This document shows, one piece after another, positions 49,416 to 58,414 of a stretch of DNA of 64,000 nt. The first letter of the stretch is position 1. Each line of letters starts with the position of its first letter. The DNA comes from Flavivirga sp. 57AJ16 (GTDB lineage: Bacteria > Bacteroidota > Bacteroidia > Flavobacteriales > Flavobacteriaceae). Location: NCBI RefSeq assembly GCF_028736925.1, contig NZ_JAQZAT010000012.1, positions 62,001 to 126,000 of the forward strand. Direction: 5' to 3'. The translations under genes and the position numbers were made by a program. A model generated the notes under the pieces. The model ran no database searches. It saw only the letters and a list, made by a program, of their open reading frames with translations, and had not been told where the DNA came from.

Positions 49416-49690
49416 TTAAAATGGGATTCTTAAACTGAATCTTTATGCTTTATAGGCTTAAAATCTGTCGATAGAAAGAATAATTAGTGAAAATTTGTGT
49501 CATTCGTGTCTTTTTAAAGATACACACACGGTAGCCCTAATCAAGAAAGGTGGATTTAAACTCATTTTAATGTTTACATAAGCCGCCATATCTATAATGA
49601 GGCATGATTGATACACCACTGTTTATCTGTAAGCAATTAGATTCCTTTCTTACTGAAACAAGTTCAGCACAGGTCGCAGGAATGAATAGC
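49416..49690. other. Intergenic stretch with repeat fragment
   Basis: It contains AAGTTCAGCACAGGTCGCAG (49659-49678), part of the dispersed repeat. No gene or terminator was recognised. Confidence 0.4.
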
Positions 49691-50470
49691 CTAAAACCTC
49701 AACTCCTTCTGCAACTGCTCGTAAGCCATTTGCACCTGCCTAAACTTTTCTTCTGCACCCTTTTGGTGTTCTTTTCCTAAGTGAATGACTTTATCTGGGT
49801 GATACTTCTTGGCCATTTTTCGATACGCTTTTTTAATGTCGTCGACCGTTGCACTTTTATCTATCTCAAGAACTTTATAAGCATTATCACTACTGTTATA
49901 AAACATGGCTTTAATACTATCATAATCACGTGAACTAATCCCCAAATACCCTGCCATGGTATAAATTTGTCGTTCCTCGTCTGTCGTTACCATGCCATCT
50001 GCCTTGGCAATACCAAACAAGAAATGTATGAGCTGCAAGCGTGATGGATGGTCCATCATTTGTTTTATCTGTAAACAAACCTGCCTGGTTGGAATATTAT
50101 TTTGATTACTAATGTTTTTGAATAGTTTGAAGGCATGATTGGCGCGTTCTTTACCATACATACTCACAAACTGTTGCCGCACAAAATCCAACTCCCTTTG
50201 ATCTTGTATACCATCCGCTTTTATAATGATAGATGCTAATATGAGCAAGCTCACTTCAAAATCACCTGATTGTGTTTGCGGACGCTGTCTGGACGCTGTT
50301 CTATAGGTAGTTCCTCTACCGCGTTGCGGCTGTCCTTCTTCTATAAAAGGACTGCTTTTTCCGTTTGATAAAGAATCAACAACGCCCCCTAATGCTACTC
50401 CAATAATAGCTCCTATCGGACCACCAAAAGCCCAACCTAAAGCACCACCTATCCATTTTGAAAAACTCAT
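49691..50470 (-). CDS. DjlA-like protein: TerB domain plus J domain
   Basis: 259 residues. An N-terminal glycine-rich hydrophobic stretch ([20 protein letters not shown]) may insert in the membrane. It is followed by a TerB-like helical domain ([40 protein letters not shown]) and a C-terminal J domain ([32 protein letters not shown] with the HPD motif). It is a DnaK co-chaperone of the DjlA type, acting at the membrane. The length and order match DjlA (about 270 residues). Transcribed alone. Confidence 0.93.
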   Translation of the reverse strand: MSFSKWIGGALGWAFGGPIGAIIGVALGGVVDSLSNGKSSPFIEEGQPQRGRGTTYRTASRQRPQTQSGDFEVSLLILASIIIKADGIQDQRELDFVRQQFVSMYGKERANHAFKLFKNISNQNNIPTRQVCLQIKQMMDHPSRLQLIHFLFGIAKADGMVTTDEERQIYTMAGYLGISSRDYDSIKAMFYNSSDNAYKVLEIDKSATVDDIKKAYRKMAKKYHPDKVIHLGKEHQKGAEEKFRQVQMAYEQLQKELRF

Positions 50471-50639
50471 GTAAGTTCTAGATTTTAATTATGACCAAAC
50501 CTACATATAAATTCATTCTTTTGAAAGAAGAAATTATATTAAGTGGGTTCGCTCTGATCTATTTTTTTTAAAATAAAAATAATCCGAGTAAATATAATAT
50601 TTGTTAGTTGATTGATTCCCTATTTTGTTACACAATTGG

Positions 50640-50647
50640 TATCTTTG
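50640..50647 (+). promoter_or_regulatory. Bacilliredoxin gene promoter -7 element
   Basis: TATCTTTG, 36 bases before the ATG; preceded by TTTTGTTA at 50624-50631. Confidence 0.55.
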
Positions 50648-50682
50648 CACTATAAAATAGTTAATTATAAAAATTTAAAAAT

Positions 50683-51093
50683 ATGTATCCAGCAGAATTA
50701 GTAAAACCAATGCGCGAAGATTTAACAAATGTTGGTTTTGAAGAATTGCATACTCCCGAAGCTGTTGATGCTGCTTTAGCGAAAGAAGGAACAACTTTAG
50801 TGGTTGTAAATTCGGTTTGCGGCTGTGCAGCAGCCAATGCACGCCCAGGAGCAAGAATGAGTTTGCAAAATGAAAAGCGCCCTACAAATATTGTAACCGT
50901 TTTTGCAGGTGTAGATAAAGAAGCAGTCGATACCGCCCGTGGTTATATGGTACCATTTCCTCCAAGCTCTCCAAGTATGGCATTATTTAAAGATGGGGAA
51001 CTAGTACATATGCTAGAACGTCACCATATCGAAGGCCGCCCGGCAGAGCTTATTGCAGAAAATTTAATAGATGCTTATAACGAGCATTGTTAG
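50683..51093 (+). CDS. BrxA/BrxB-family bacilliredoxin-like protein
   Basis: 136 residues of the YphP/YqiW family. The redox motif is CGCAAANARP (Cys-Gly-Cys, residues near 46-48), and the start MYPAELVKPMREDLTNVGF and the stretch GYMVPFPPSSPSMALFKDGE are characteristic. In Bacillus these proteins remove bacillithiol from oxidised protein thiols; flavobacterial members may work with bacillithiol or another thiol. The DinB-family protein at 7.1 kb could belong to the same chemistry, but this is speculative. The gene is monocistronic, with a hairpin terminator after it. Confidence 0.93.
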   Translation: MYPAELVKPMREDLTNVGFEELHTPEAVDAALAKEGTTLVVVNSVCGCAAANARPGARMSLQNEKRPTNIVTVFAGVDKEAVDTARGYMVPFPPSSPSMALFKDGELVHMLERHHIEGRPAELIAENLIDAYNEHC

Positions 51094-51126
51094 CATATTA
51101 TACAACAAGAAATAACCATTAAAATT

Positions 51127-51160
51127 AAACCACGGATCTACGGATTATACGTGGTTTTTT
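51127..51160 (+). terminator. Terminator of the bacilliredoxin gene
   Basis: AAACCACG pairs with CGTGGTTT followed by TTTTT. Confidence 0.75.
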
Positions 51161-51217
51161 TATTCCTAATTTACGCAACCTATTCAACAATTCTTCATCT
51201 TAATAAAAAAAAGACAT

Positions 51218-51619
51218 ATGAATCTGTATTTAAGAATGATATTGGTTTTCTCCTATCTTATTTTATTAGTTGCTACTAGCTGCTCCTCTAACGATAATGA
51301 CGCATCTACATACAAAATTGAATTAGAACAACTTAGTTTATTAAAGGCAGATATTGAAGGTTTGGCCAAGGCATCTGTTTGTAATGATACTACCGAATGC
51401 AAATTCATTGCATTGGGGAGCAAACCTTGTGGAGGACCATGGTCTTATTTACTATATACAACTTCTATTGATGTAGAACAATTAAAAGCAGCTGTTAAAG
51501 ATTACAATACAAAGGAAGCCGCCTTTAATTTAAAATGGGGCATCACTTCAGATTGCACATTCACTTTACGACCAGTAAGTGCCAGTTGCGAAAATAACAC
51601 CTGCGTACTTATGTATTAA
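51218..51619 (+). CDS. Conserved lipoprotein of unknown function
   Basis: 133 residues with lipobox TSC (Cys 22) after a hydrophobic stretch. The mature part has four or more Cys: ASVCNDTTECKFIALGSKPC, GGPWSYLLYTTSID, TSDCTFTLRPVSASC, ENNTCVLMY. Paired Cys suggest disulfides in a small extracytoplasmic domain. I recognise the GSKPCGGPWSYL pattern from other Bacteroidota lipoproteins without known function. It lies 26 bases upstream of plsC on the same strand. Confidence 0.7.
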   Translation: MNLYLRMILVFSYLILLVATSCSSNDNDASTYKIELEQLSLLKADIEGLAKASVCNDTTECKFIALGSKPCGGPWSYLLYTTSIDVEQLKAAVKDYNTKEAAFNLKWGITSDCTFTLRPVSASCENNTCVLMY

Positions 51620-51645
51620 GACTTAGTTTTTACTTATTTTTGCGC

Positions 51646-52383
51646 ATGCAAAAATTGTTGTCGTACCCATTAACCATTATTTATTTTCTTTGTTTTTTAA
51701 TAACATTGCTCATATTTCATCCAATCCAATGGATAGGTCTCAATGTTTTCGGCTATAAAGGGCATAAAAAAAGTGTCGATTTAATGAACATGTGTTTAAT
51801 GCGATGCCTTCATATTTTAGGCACTCGATTTACATTTAACAATGCACATGATATTGAAACAAATCAGCCACTCATTGTTGTTTGCAATCATCAAAGCATG
51901 TATGATATCTCCCCGCTGGCTGTTTTTTTAAGAAAATGCCATCCTAAATTTATTAGTAAAATAGAATTAGGTAAAGGTATTCCTAGCGTGTCTTATAATT
52001 TACGCCACGGAGGCTCTGTTTTAATCGATAGAAAAAACCCGCGACAATCTTTGCCTGTCCTTATGAAATTTGGAGAATACATTGAAAAGAACAAACGGGC
52101 TGCAGTCATTTTCCCAGAAGGAACAAGAAGCAAAGATGGTCGCCCAAAGCCCTTTCAAACGAAAGGCCTGGAAATTCTATTCAAAAAAGCACCGTCGGCT
52201 TTGGTCGTTCCTGTTTCTATAAATAACTCTTGGAAAACAGTTCGTTACGGAAAATTTCCTATGGGTTTGGGAACTCATATCACTTTTACTGTACACAAGC
52301 CTTTAAAAGTTAGTACCTTTGCCAATAAGCAAGAGCTTATATATAGTATTGAAACCACTATAAAAGAACATATACACCCATAA
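51646..52383 (+). CDS. plsC: 1-acyl-sn-glycerol-3-phosphate acyltransferase (PlsC family)
   Basis: 245 residues from ATG 51646. N-terminal membrane helix (LTIIYFLCFLITLLIF), then the acyltransferase motifs: VCNHQSMYDISPLAVF (NHxxxxD), the second block GSVLIDRKNPRQSLP, and FPEGTRSKDGRPKPF (EGTR). The protein adds a second acyl chain to lysophosphatidate, giving phosphatidate. An acyl-ACP desaturase gene follows after ten bases, so the pair probably shapes membrane phospholipids together. Confidence 0.92.
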   Translation: MQKLLSYPLTIIYFLCFLITLLIFHPIQWIGLNVFGYKGHKKSVDLMNMCLMRCLHILGTRFTFNNAHDIETNQPLIVVCNHQSMYDISPLAVFLRKCHPKFISKIELGKGIPSVSYNLRHGGSVLIDRKNPRQSLPVLMKFGEYIEKNKRAAVIFPEGTRSKDGRPKPFQTKGLEILFKKAPSALVVPVSINNSWKTVRYGKFPMGLGTHITFTVHKPLKVSTFANKQELIYSIETTIKEHIHP

Positions 52384-52393
52384 AAAACTACAA

Positions 52394-53386
52394 ATGTCGT
52401 TAAAGAATGTTAGATTAGAAGTGATGAAGTTTTTGGAAAAAGACATTGAATCCTTAATTGAAAAATACTTAATTCCTATTGAAAAAATTTGGCAGCCAAC
52501 CGATTTTTTACCAAATTCTGAAGGAGATACTTTTTTTGAGGAAGTACGTGAAATAAGAGAACTTTCTAAAGAACTACCTTATGATTTTTGGGTGGTTTTA
52601 GTTGGCGATATGATTACAGAAGAAGCATTGCCTACCTACGAATCCTGGCTAATGGACGTTGAAGGTGTTGATCAAATAGATGGAGAAAATCCTTGGGCCA
52701 AATGGGTACGCCATTGGACGGCCGAAGAGAATCGCCATGGTGATGTGCTTAATAAGTACTTATACCTTTCCGGACGTGTAAATATGCGTGAAATTGAAAA
52801 GACCACACAATATCTTATTGCGGACGGTTTTGATATTGGAACCGATAGAGACCCCTATAAAAACTTTGTCTATACCAGCTTTCAAGAGTTAGCCACCTAT
52901 GTTTCACACAATCGTGTTGCTAAAATTGCTAGAAAAAGTGATAATAAACAACTTGCCAAAATGTGTAAAATTGTTGCTGGGGATGAAATGCGCCACCACA
53001 ATGCTTATTCTGAATTTGTCGAGCGTATTTTTAAAGTGGACCCAAGTCAGATGATGATGGCGTTTCATTATATGATGAAACAAAAAATAACCATGCCCGC
53101 GCATTTTTTAAGAGAGTCTGGAAATAAAATCAGTACTGCTTTTGAAGAATTTTCTAATACCGCGCAACGTATTGGTGTTTACACATCGAACGACTATATT
53201 GAAATTTTAGAAAAATTAATTGCCCGTTGGGAAATTGATAAAATAACAAACCTGACCGACGAAGCCGAAAAAGCCAGGGATTACTTAATGAAACTTCCCG
53301 ATAGGATGTATCGTTTAGCAGATCGTATTAAAATACCAGAAAATTCGTTTCAATTTAAATGGGTTGAGCCTGCCATTATAAAATAA
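52394..53386 (+). CDS. Acyl-ACP desaturase (stearoyl-ACP desaturase family)
   Basis: 330 residues, soluble di-iron enzyme. The two EExxH-type iron motifs are present: WTAEENRHGDVLNKYLYLSG near residue 116 and IVAGDEMRHHNAYSEFVERI near residue 196, with the other ligand Glu in VVLVGDMITEEALPTY. Members place a double bond in an acyl chain carried on ACP using O2. The length is close to bacterial and plant homologues. It directly follows plsC on the same strand. MITE copy B inserted 45 bases after the stop. Confidence 0.93.
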   Translation: MSLKNVRLEVMKFLEKDIESLIEKYLIPIEKIWQPTDFLPNSEGDTFFEEVREIRELSKELPYDFWVVLVGDMITEEALPTYESWLMDVEGVDQIDGENPWAKWVRHWTAEENRHGDVLNKYLYLSGRVNMREIEKTTQYLIADGFDIGTDRDPYKNFVYTSFQELATYVSHNRVAKIARKSDNKQLAKMCKIVAGDEMRHHNAYSEFVERIFKVDPSQMMMAFHYMMKQKITMPAHFLRESGNKISTAFEEFSNTAQRIGVYTSNDYIEILEKLIARWEIDKITNLTDEAEKARDYLMKLPDRMYRLADRIKIPENSFQFKWVEPAIIK

Positions 53387-53430
53387 CCGAAAATCATTTT
53401 ACAACAAGGTTGGTTTCTAAAAATGACATA

Positions 53431-53590
53431 GAACTCATCTTGACTTTTTGTGTTTAACCGAAAATGAGATAAAATTTGTCCAGATGAGGCACTTTTAGAA
53501 AGGCATAGCATCGCTATGGATAATAAAAGTAACGAAATAAGGACGGATTTTAGTCATTTTTTAGGAAATAGTAAAAGTCAAGATGAGTTC
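53431..53590 (+). mobile_element. MITE-like element, copy B, overlapping the start of an AraC gene
   Basis: 160 bp, ends GAACTCATCTTGACTTTT / AAAAGTCAAGATGAGTTC, flanked by ATA (53428-53430 and 53591-53593). Same length and nearly same sequence as copy A, so recent. The chosen start codon of the next gene (53516) is inside it. Confidence 0.9.
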
Positions 53591-54493
53591 ATAGAAAAAG
53601 ATTATACCAATCGGGTTAATTTGGCCTTAAAATACATAGACAATAATCTTGATTCTGAACTATCATTAGAATCTATTTCTAATATAGCACTTTATTCACC
53701 TTTTCATTTTCACAGAATTTTTAAAGCCCTGATTGGTGAAACACTCTATGCTTATATCATTAGAAAGCGTATTGAAAAAACAGCTTCCATATTAATACAC
53801 AAAAAACATATAAGTATTACAGAGCTTTCGCTACAATATGGTTTTAGCAGCAACGCTTCTTTTACGCGTGCCTTTAAAAAATTTTATGGTGTAAGCCCTT
53901 CTGCATTTAGAAAAGAAAGCCCAAATAAATATAGCAAGATAAGTCAAGTCGAAAGCAAGAATGGTCAAGAAAGTCCGATTTTTGAAAAATATATTTGCAA
54001 CATTAATAACCATTTAAATTGGATTAAAATGAATGCAAACATTGAAATTAAAGAAGTTCCTGAATTAAAATTTGCCAGTATGACCCATTTTGGAGTGCAT
54101 GGTATTGAAAATGTATTCGATAAATTAATAAAATGGGGACAGGCAAAAGGTTTGATGGCAAATTCTGAAACCAAAATGGCAAGAATTTTTCATGATAGCT
54201 TTAAAATAACAGATCCCGATAAGGTTCGTATGAGTATTTGTTTATTAACCGATAGACCATTTGTTTTAGAAGGAGAGATCGCTTCGGGAAGCATCAAAAA
54301 AAATAAATGCATGGTTGGTCGTTTTGAGATAACACCTCATGATTTTGAAAAATCCTGGAGCAGCCTGTTCATCTGGATGAACGAAAATGGCTTTAAAAAA
54401 GCCGAAGGGAATCCTTTTGAAATATATCATAACGACTTTCGTGAACACCTTGAAAACAAATGTATAGTTGATTTACATATTCCCATTGAATAA
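53516..54493 (+). CDS. AraC-family regulator with GyrI-like effector domain
   Basis: 325 residues as read. The first 25 residues (from MDNKSNEIRTDFSHFL) are encoded by MITE copy B, and the true domain starts at YTNRVNLALKYIDNNL. The AraC HTH pair follows (LESISNIALYSPFHFHRIFK; ITELSLQYGFSSNASFTRAF), then the C-terminal GyrI-like drug-binding domain (IKEVPELKFASMTHFGVHG to the end). Such proteins regulate multidrug or stress genes in answer to small molecules. The insertion has apparently replaced the original start and promoter. Whether the fused product works is unclear. Confidence 0.85.
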   Translation: MDNKSNEIRTDFSHFLGNSKSQDEFIEKDYTNRVNLALKYIDNNLDSELSLESISNIALYSPFHFHRIFKALIGETLYAYIIRKRIEKTASILIHKKHISITELSLQYGFSSNASFTRAFKKFYGVSPSAFRKESPNKYSKISQVESKNGQESPIFEKYICNINNHLNWIKMNANIEIKEVPELKFASMTHFGVHGIENVFDKLIKWGQAKGLMANSETKMARIFHDSFKITDPDKVRMSICLLTDRPFVLEGEIASGSIKKNKCMVGRFEITPHDFEKSWSSLFIWMNENGFKKAEGNPFEIYHNDFREHLENKCIVDLHIPIE

Positions 54494-54541
54494 AAAATTG
54501 ATTTGTAAATTAGCGCTTCTCTAGAAATTAGAAAAATGACC

Positions 54542-54656
54542 TGTCATCTTCAGGAGCACCAAAAGTGTGATGTGAGGATCTTTTGAATTTTAATTAAACA
54601 GATTGTTGCTACAGTCGTATCTCCCTGTCTGTCGATAGGTAGGCTTCGTAATGACA
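54542..54656. repeat. Dispersed palindromic repeat
   Basis: It begins TGTCATCTTCAGGAGC and ends CTTCGTAATGACA, with GAGGATCT and CAGATTGT inside; the same class as the element before metG. It occupies most of the gap before the HD gene. Confidence 0.6.
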
Positions 54657-54698
54657 AGCTGTTTTACCCCTTTCTAGACAGAATTTTATTTATAACTC

Positions 54699-55355
54699 AT
54701 GATGTCTTCAGAAAAAATTATACAAAAAACCATAGCCTTTGTAAAGGAGCAATTAATCAATGCTGAAGGAGGGCACGATTGGTTTCATATAGAACGTGTT
54801 TACAAAAATGCCCAGCTAATTTCTAAAAGTGAACATGTAGATACTTTTACTGTAGCTCTTGGTGCTTTATTACATGATATTGCCGATAGTAAATTTCATA
54901 ATGGTGATGAAACTGTTGGACCAAAAATAGCCCGAAAATTTTTATTTAAACTGAATGTAGACTCCACAGTCATAGAGCATGTTATAAGCATTATTGAAAA
55001 CATTTCTTTTAAAGGCGGAAAAGAAGTACAAAAATTTCGTTCGCCAGAATTAGATGTCGTACAAGATGCCGATAGACTGGATGCTATTGGGGCTATAGGT
55101 ATAGCCCGGTGTTTTAATTATGGAGGCTTTAAAAACAGGGCCATTTATAACCCAAATATAAAGCCAAACCTTCGTATGAGTAAAGCAGAATATAAAGCAT
55201 CAACGGCTCCAACTATCAATCATTTTTACGAAAAATTACTGCTTTTAAAAGATAAAATGAATACTAAAACAGGAAAAAAAATAGCTTCAAATAGACACTC
55301 ATTTATGGAACTGTATCTTAAACAGTTTTATAATGAATGGGATGGAAATGCTTAA
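54699..55355 (+). CDS. HD-domain phosphohydrolase
   Basis: 218 residues. The HD domain ligands are visible: GGHDWFHIERVYKNAQLI (first His), ALGALLHDIADSKFH (HD), ENISFKGGKEVQKFRSPELD, and VQDADRLDAIGAIGIARCFN (final Asp). The RxxHDWxH start and FKGG motif place it in the YpgQ/YedJ-like group of metal-dependent phosphohydrolases, which act on nucleotides. The start is ATG 54699; the adjacent ATG at 54702 is equally good. It stands alone between a repeat and the convergent AraC gene. Confidence 0.9.
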   Translation: MMSSEKIIQKTIAFVKEQLINAEGGHDWFHIERVYKNAQLISKSEHVDTFTVALGALLHDIADSKFHNGDETVGPKIARKFLFKLNVDSTVIEHVISIIENISFKGGKEVQKFRSPELDVVQDADRLDAIGAIGIARCFNYGGFKNRAIYNPNIKPNLRMSKAEYKASTAPTINHFYEKLLLLKDKMNTKTGKKIASNRHSFMELYLKQFYNEWDGNA

Positions 55356-55356
55356 A

Positions 55357-55390
55357 GTATTCTCGGGTCGAGCACAGTCGAAGTACTCGT
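55357..55390. repeat. Dispersed repeat fragment
   Basis: AGTATTCTCGGGTCGAGCAC with AGTCGAAGTACTCG forms an imperfect hairpin related to the TCGACnnnGCTCAG repeats; it may serve as a terminator between convergent genes. Confidence 0.4.
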
Positions 55391-55459
55391 GGAAGCACAT
55401 CCCTAAATTTTAAATGATCATTAGTAACAAAGTGATTTTGCTTACCTCAAGTTAATCTA

Positions 55460-56332
55460 CTATTGGATGATGTGCTTTATCTCTTTTCTGTACTGTGAGG
55501 CGCTTTTTCCTGTTATTTCATTAAACTGTTTATTAAAATGCGAAAAGTTATTAAATCCACATTCAAAACAAACATCTGCAATACTCATTTTACTTTCGTT
55601 TAACAGTTTTGTTGCATGGACTACCCTATATTCATTAACCAATTTAGTAAATGTTTTACCTGTAATACGTTTAAAATATCTACAAAATGCAGGGACCGTC
55701 ATGCTTACCTTATCGGCTATTTCATCTAAACTAATGTGATTTTGAAAGTTTCTGTTAATGTATTTATAGATCAAATCAATTTTACCACTGTCCTGTGGTT
55801 CTGCCTCAAAAGCAAAACCGTCAGCATTTAAAATAATATAGTCGTCTGTTTTTGCTAAATAATTTAAAATTTCTAGAAATTTTAAAACCCTATCCAAACC
55901 TTCATAATCCAGAAGTCTATCAATTTTAGGCCCAATAACCTTTTTTGTCTCCACACTAAATCGAATCCCTTTTTTCGCTCTATCAAATAATGACACGATT
56001 AATGACATCTCGGGAATATTAACAAAATCATCTCCTAAAAAATTAGATTTAAATTGAACTGTCGTTTCAGTACCATTTGCTGTTAATCGATCTGCAAAAC
56101 CATTGTGCGGTAAATTAGATCCTATTAATATAAGTTGACTATTGTTAAAATAAGATAAATGAGTGCCTATATGGGTTTTTCCTTGACCTTTATTTACATA
56201 AACAAGTTCTAATTCTGGATGAAAATGCCAAAAAGCATTATCCTTATCAACCTTAAACATATGCTGCTTAACCAATATAGAACTTCCAAAACTAGGGCTA
56301 AGTTTTTCTAAAGTAGGTTTTTTATTAATCAT
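55460..56332 (-). CDS. AraC-family regulator with cupin domain
   Basis: 290 residues. The N-terminal cupin is visible (NAFWHFHPELELVYVNKGQG; HIGTHLSYFNNSQLILIGSN; PHNGFADRL), typical of sugar-type AraC regulators. The C-terminal HTH pair is SLDEIADKVSMTVPAFCRYF and SIADVCFECGFNNFSHFNKQ, with FNEITGKSASQYRKE at the end. It is divergent from a secreted hypothetical gene, whose promoter region it may control. No catabolic genes are adjacent, so the ligand is unknown. Confidence 0.92.
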   Translation of the reverse strand: MINKKPTLEKLSPSFGSSILVKQHMFKVDKDNAFWHFHPELELVYVNKGQGKTHIGTHLSYFNNSQLILIGSNLPHNGFADRLTANGTETTVQFKSNFLGDDFVNIPEMSLIVSLFDRAKKGIRFSVETKKVIGPKIDRLLDYEGLDRVLKFLEILNYLAKTDDYIILNADGFAFEAEPQDSGKIDLIYKYINRNFQNHISLDEIADKVSMTVPAFCRYFKRITGKTFTKLVNEYRVVHATKLLNESKMSIADVCFECGFNNFSHFNKQFNEITGKSASQYRKEIKHIIQ

Positions 56333-56500
56333 AAATGGAACAATTAAGTATCAAAAATACTATATATTATTTTTAAAACCTGTATTCAATTATCATAATT
56401 ATATGCTATTTTAACTTTACATGGATTTAACATTCATTTAACAGATAAAATAGCATACAAACTGGTCAAATTTGATGTTTTGGAGTTCCTTATTCCAAGG

Positions 56501-56508
56501 TATCTTTG
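56501..56508 (+). promoter_or_regulatory. Full promoter of the secreted hypothetical gene
   Basis: -7 TATCTTTG with a -33 TTG at 56480-56482, 18 bases between, the canonical Bacteroidota layout. It shows that the TTG at 56480 is not a start codon. Confidence 0.65.
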
Positions 56509-56536
56509 TCTCATAAAACGATGTAAAATCCAAATC

Positions 56537-57136
56537 ATGAAAAATGTAATTAAAAAAATCAAAAAAAACCTATTATTAGTAACCATGTTGCTTACTGTAA
56601 TAATAGGTAATGCCAATGAAATTTCTTCTTTCAAAATTGAAGGAGATCTTAAAGGGACTACATTAACAATTAATAATGTAAAAGAAGGCGATCTTCTATC
56701 TATTAAAAATTACAAAGGTATCATCATATATAAAGAGCTTATTCAATCATCTGGCATATACAATAAAGGGTTTGATTTAACCGAGTTACCTAACGGAAAT
56801 TATTTTTTTGAGGTAGACAAAGATCTTGAAGTCAAAACCATTCCTTTTGTTGTAGAAAACAACAAAGTAACTTTCGATAAAGATAAAGAGACTGTTATTT
56901 TTAAGCCTCATCTGAGAGAAAATAAGGGTATCGTTTATTTAACAAAACTTGCTTTAAACCTTGAGCCTTTGGAAGTAAAAATTTATGGAAACAATGAGGG
57001 CATATATAAATTAATGCATTCAGAAAAGATTGAAGGTGTTCAAGTAATAGAAAAAATATATAAGTTAACAAAAGGAAGTTATAAAGTAGTACTCAATTCG
57101 AATAACAAAGAGTATATAAAGCTCATCAATTATTAG
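56537..57136 (+). CDS. Secreted protein of unknown function
   Basis: 199 residues from ATG 56537. Lys-rich start and hydrophobic stretch (NLLLVTMLLTVIIGNANE) form a signal peptide. The body is beta-rich with repeated hydrophobic strands: FKIEGDLKGTTLTINNVKEG, FDLTELPNGNYFFEVDKDLE, then VKTIPFVVENNKVTFDKD. The ELPNGNYFFEV stretch resembles T9SS-tail or DUF3244-like secretory modules of Bacteroidota, but a family cannot be assigned securely. It follows a full promoter and ends in a clear terminator, so it is monocistronic. It diverges from an AraC gene. Confidence 0.75.
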   Translation: MKNVIKKIKKNLLLVTMLLTVIIGNANEISSFKIEGDLKGTTLTINNVKEGDLLSIKNYKGIIIYKELIQSSGIYNKGFDLTELPNGNYFFEVDKDLEVKTIPFVVENNKVTFDKDKETVIFKPHLRENKGIVYLTKLALNLEPLEVKIYGNNEGIYKLMHSEKIEGVQVIEKIYKLTKGSYKVVLNSNNKEYIKLINY

Positions 57137-57159
57137 TTTAGTAAGTTTAGTTTAGTTTT

Positions 57160-57187
57160 AAAAGTGGGCTGTAATGGCCCACTTTTT
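57160..57187 (+). terminator. Terminator of the secreted hypothetical gene
   Basis: AAAAGTGGGC pairs with GCCCACTTTT, followed by T. Confidence 0.85.
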
Positions 57188-57190
57188 ATT

Positions 57191-57315
57191 GAACTCATCC
57201 CGACTTTATTCATTTAAGCAAAAGTCGTGTTTTCTTGCCAGTCTCGTGTATTTCCGATATTATTTTGAGTATTCTAGCATCTTTACAATGTAATAAAAAG
57301 TCAAGGTAACATTGA
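57191..57315 (+). mobile_element. Degraded MITE-like element, copy D
   Basis: The left end GAACTCATCCCGACTTT is recognisable. Internal stretches TTAAGC-AAAA, AGTCGT, TTTTGAGT-TAGCATC and AATAAAAAGTCAAGG align with copies C and A. The right terminal GAGTTC is missing, so the element is truncated or too diverged. Confidence 0.55.
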
Positions 57316-57340
57316 ATTTCAAAAATGATGCACAAACCAT

Positions 57341-58414
57341 CTAAAATAGCTTTAATTGCCCATCTTTATATTGTTCATGCAAATTCAGGTTAAGCTTTGG
57401 CATCGCCTTATTATTAAAATACCTTAGTCTAGCTAGTTTTACAAGATTATTAATTTGTTCTGCTATTTTTCCTTCACCCCGCATTCTAGTTCCATACCGA
57501 GAATCGTATAAATGGCCTCCATGACAACTTTCTATTTGATGCAATACTTTTTCGGCGCGATCTGGAAGCGTTTTATGGATCCAATCTTTAAAAATCTCTC
57601 CAATAGCCCCATTTAGTCTCACAATGGTATGAGCTATAGACAAGGCGCCGTGTTCTGCTGCTGCTTTTGCCAAAGGTAATATTTCATGACTATTTATAGA
57701 CGGAATAATAGGTGCTAACATCACATTTACAGGAATCCCATTTTCACTTAAAACCTTAACGGTTTCTAGGCGTTTTTTAATCGTAGTGGTTCGGGGTTCT
57801 AAGATACGTCTCGTATTTTCCGATAATGAGGTAATGGACATGTTCACACCGATTAAATTATCTTTTGCCAATGCTTTTAAAAGATCCAAATCCCTAAGGA
57901 TCAATGCGTTTTTTGTAATGATAGCTACTGGGTGTTTGTATTTTAAAAACACCCCTAAACATTGTCTGGTAATTTCAAATTGTTTTTCGGCGGGCTGGTA
58001 GCAATCCGTATTTCCCGACATAACTATAGGGTGTGCTTTCCAACTTTTCTTCTTTAACTGTATTTCTAATAATTTGGGAGCCTCTTTCTTTACCATAATC
58101 CGCCTTTCAAAATCCAAACCCGCACTATAGCCCCAATACTCATGACTATTACGCGCGTAACAATAAATGCAACCGTGCTCACAACCTTGGTACGAATTCA
58201 TAGAGTACATCATACCTATATCCGGGCTCTCCACTTTATTGACTATCGTTTTGGGGAATACTTCTAGGTATTGTGTTTTATTTTTATCGCTTACTTCGCC
58301 TTCTTTACGACAGAATTCGAGAAAATCGTCACGCATTTCATGGCTTAATTCAAAAAAACGATTGTGGACGTTAACTTGCGCACCACGTCCTTTTATGGCT
58401 GTTTTTGGGTTCAT
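57341..58414 (-). CDS. PA0069-family radical SAM protein
   Basis: 357 residues. The cluster-binding motif is MNSYQGCEHGCIYCYARNSH (CxxxCxxC), followed by the SAM-binding region (IVMSGNTDCYQPAEKQFEIT), LITKNALILRDLDLLKALA and MLAPIIPSINSHEILPLAKA. The sequence fits the SplB-like Rv2578c/PA0069 group of radical SAM proteins, whose substrate is not established. Start ATG 58414; length usual for the group (about 350). It stands alone. Confidence 0.9.
   Translation of the reverse strand: MNPKTAIKGRGAQVNVHNRFFELSHEMRDDFLEFCRKEGEVSDKNKTQYLEVFPKTIVNKVESPDIGMMYSMNSYQGCEHGCIYCYARNSHEYWGYSAGLDFERRIMVKKEAPKLLEIQLKKKSWKAHPIVMSGNTDCYQPAEKQFEITRQCLGVFLKYKHPVAIITKNALILRDLDLLKALAKDNLIGVNMSITSLSENTRRILEPRTTTIKKRLETVKVLSENGIPVNVMLAPIIPSINSHEILPLAKAAAEHGALSIAHTIVRLNGAIGEIFKDWIHKTLPDRAEKVLHQIESCHGGHLYDSRYGTRMRGEGKIAEQINNLVKLARLRYFNNKAMPKLNLNLHEQYKDGQLKLF

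Noticed and set aside
51635-51642. TATTTTTG as promoter of plsC
   Set aside because: A start from it would fall at or after the ATG at 51646, so it is probably a chance match.
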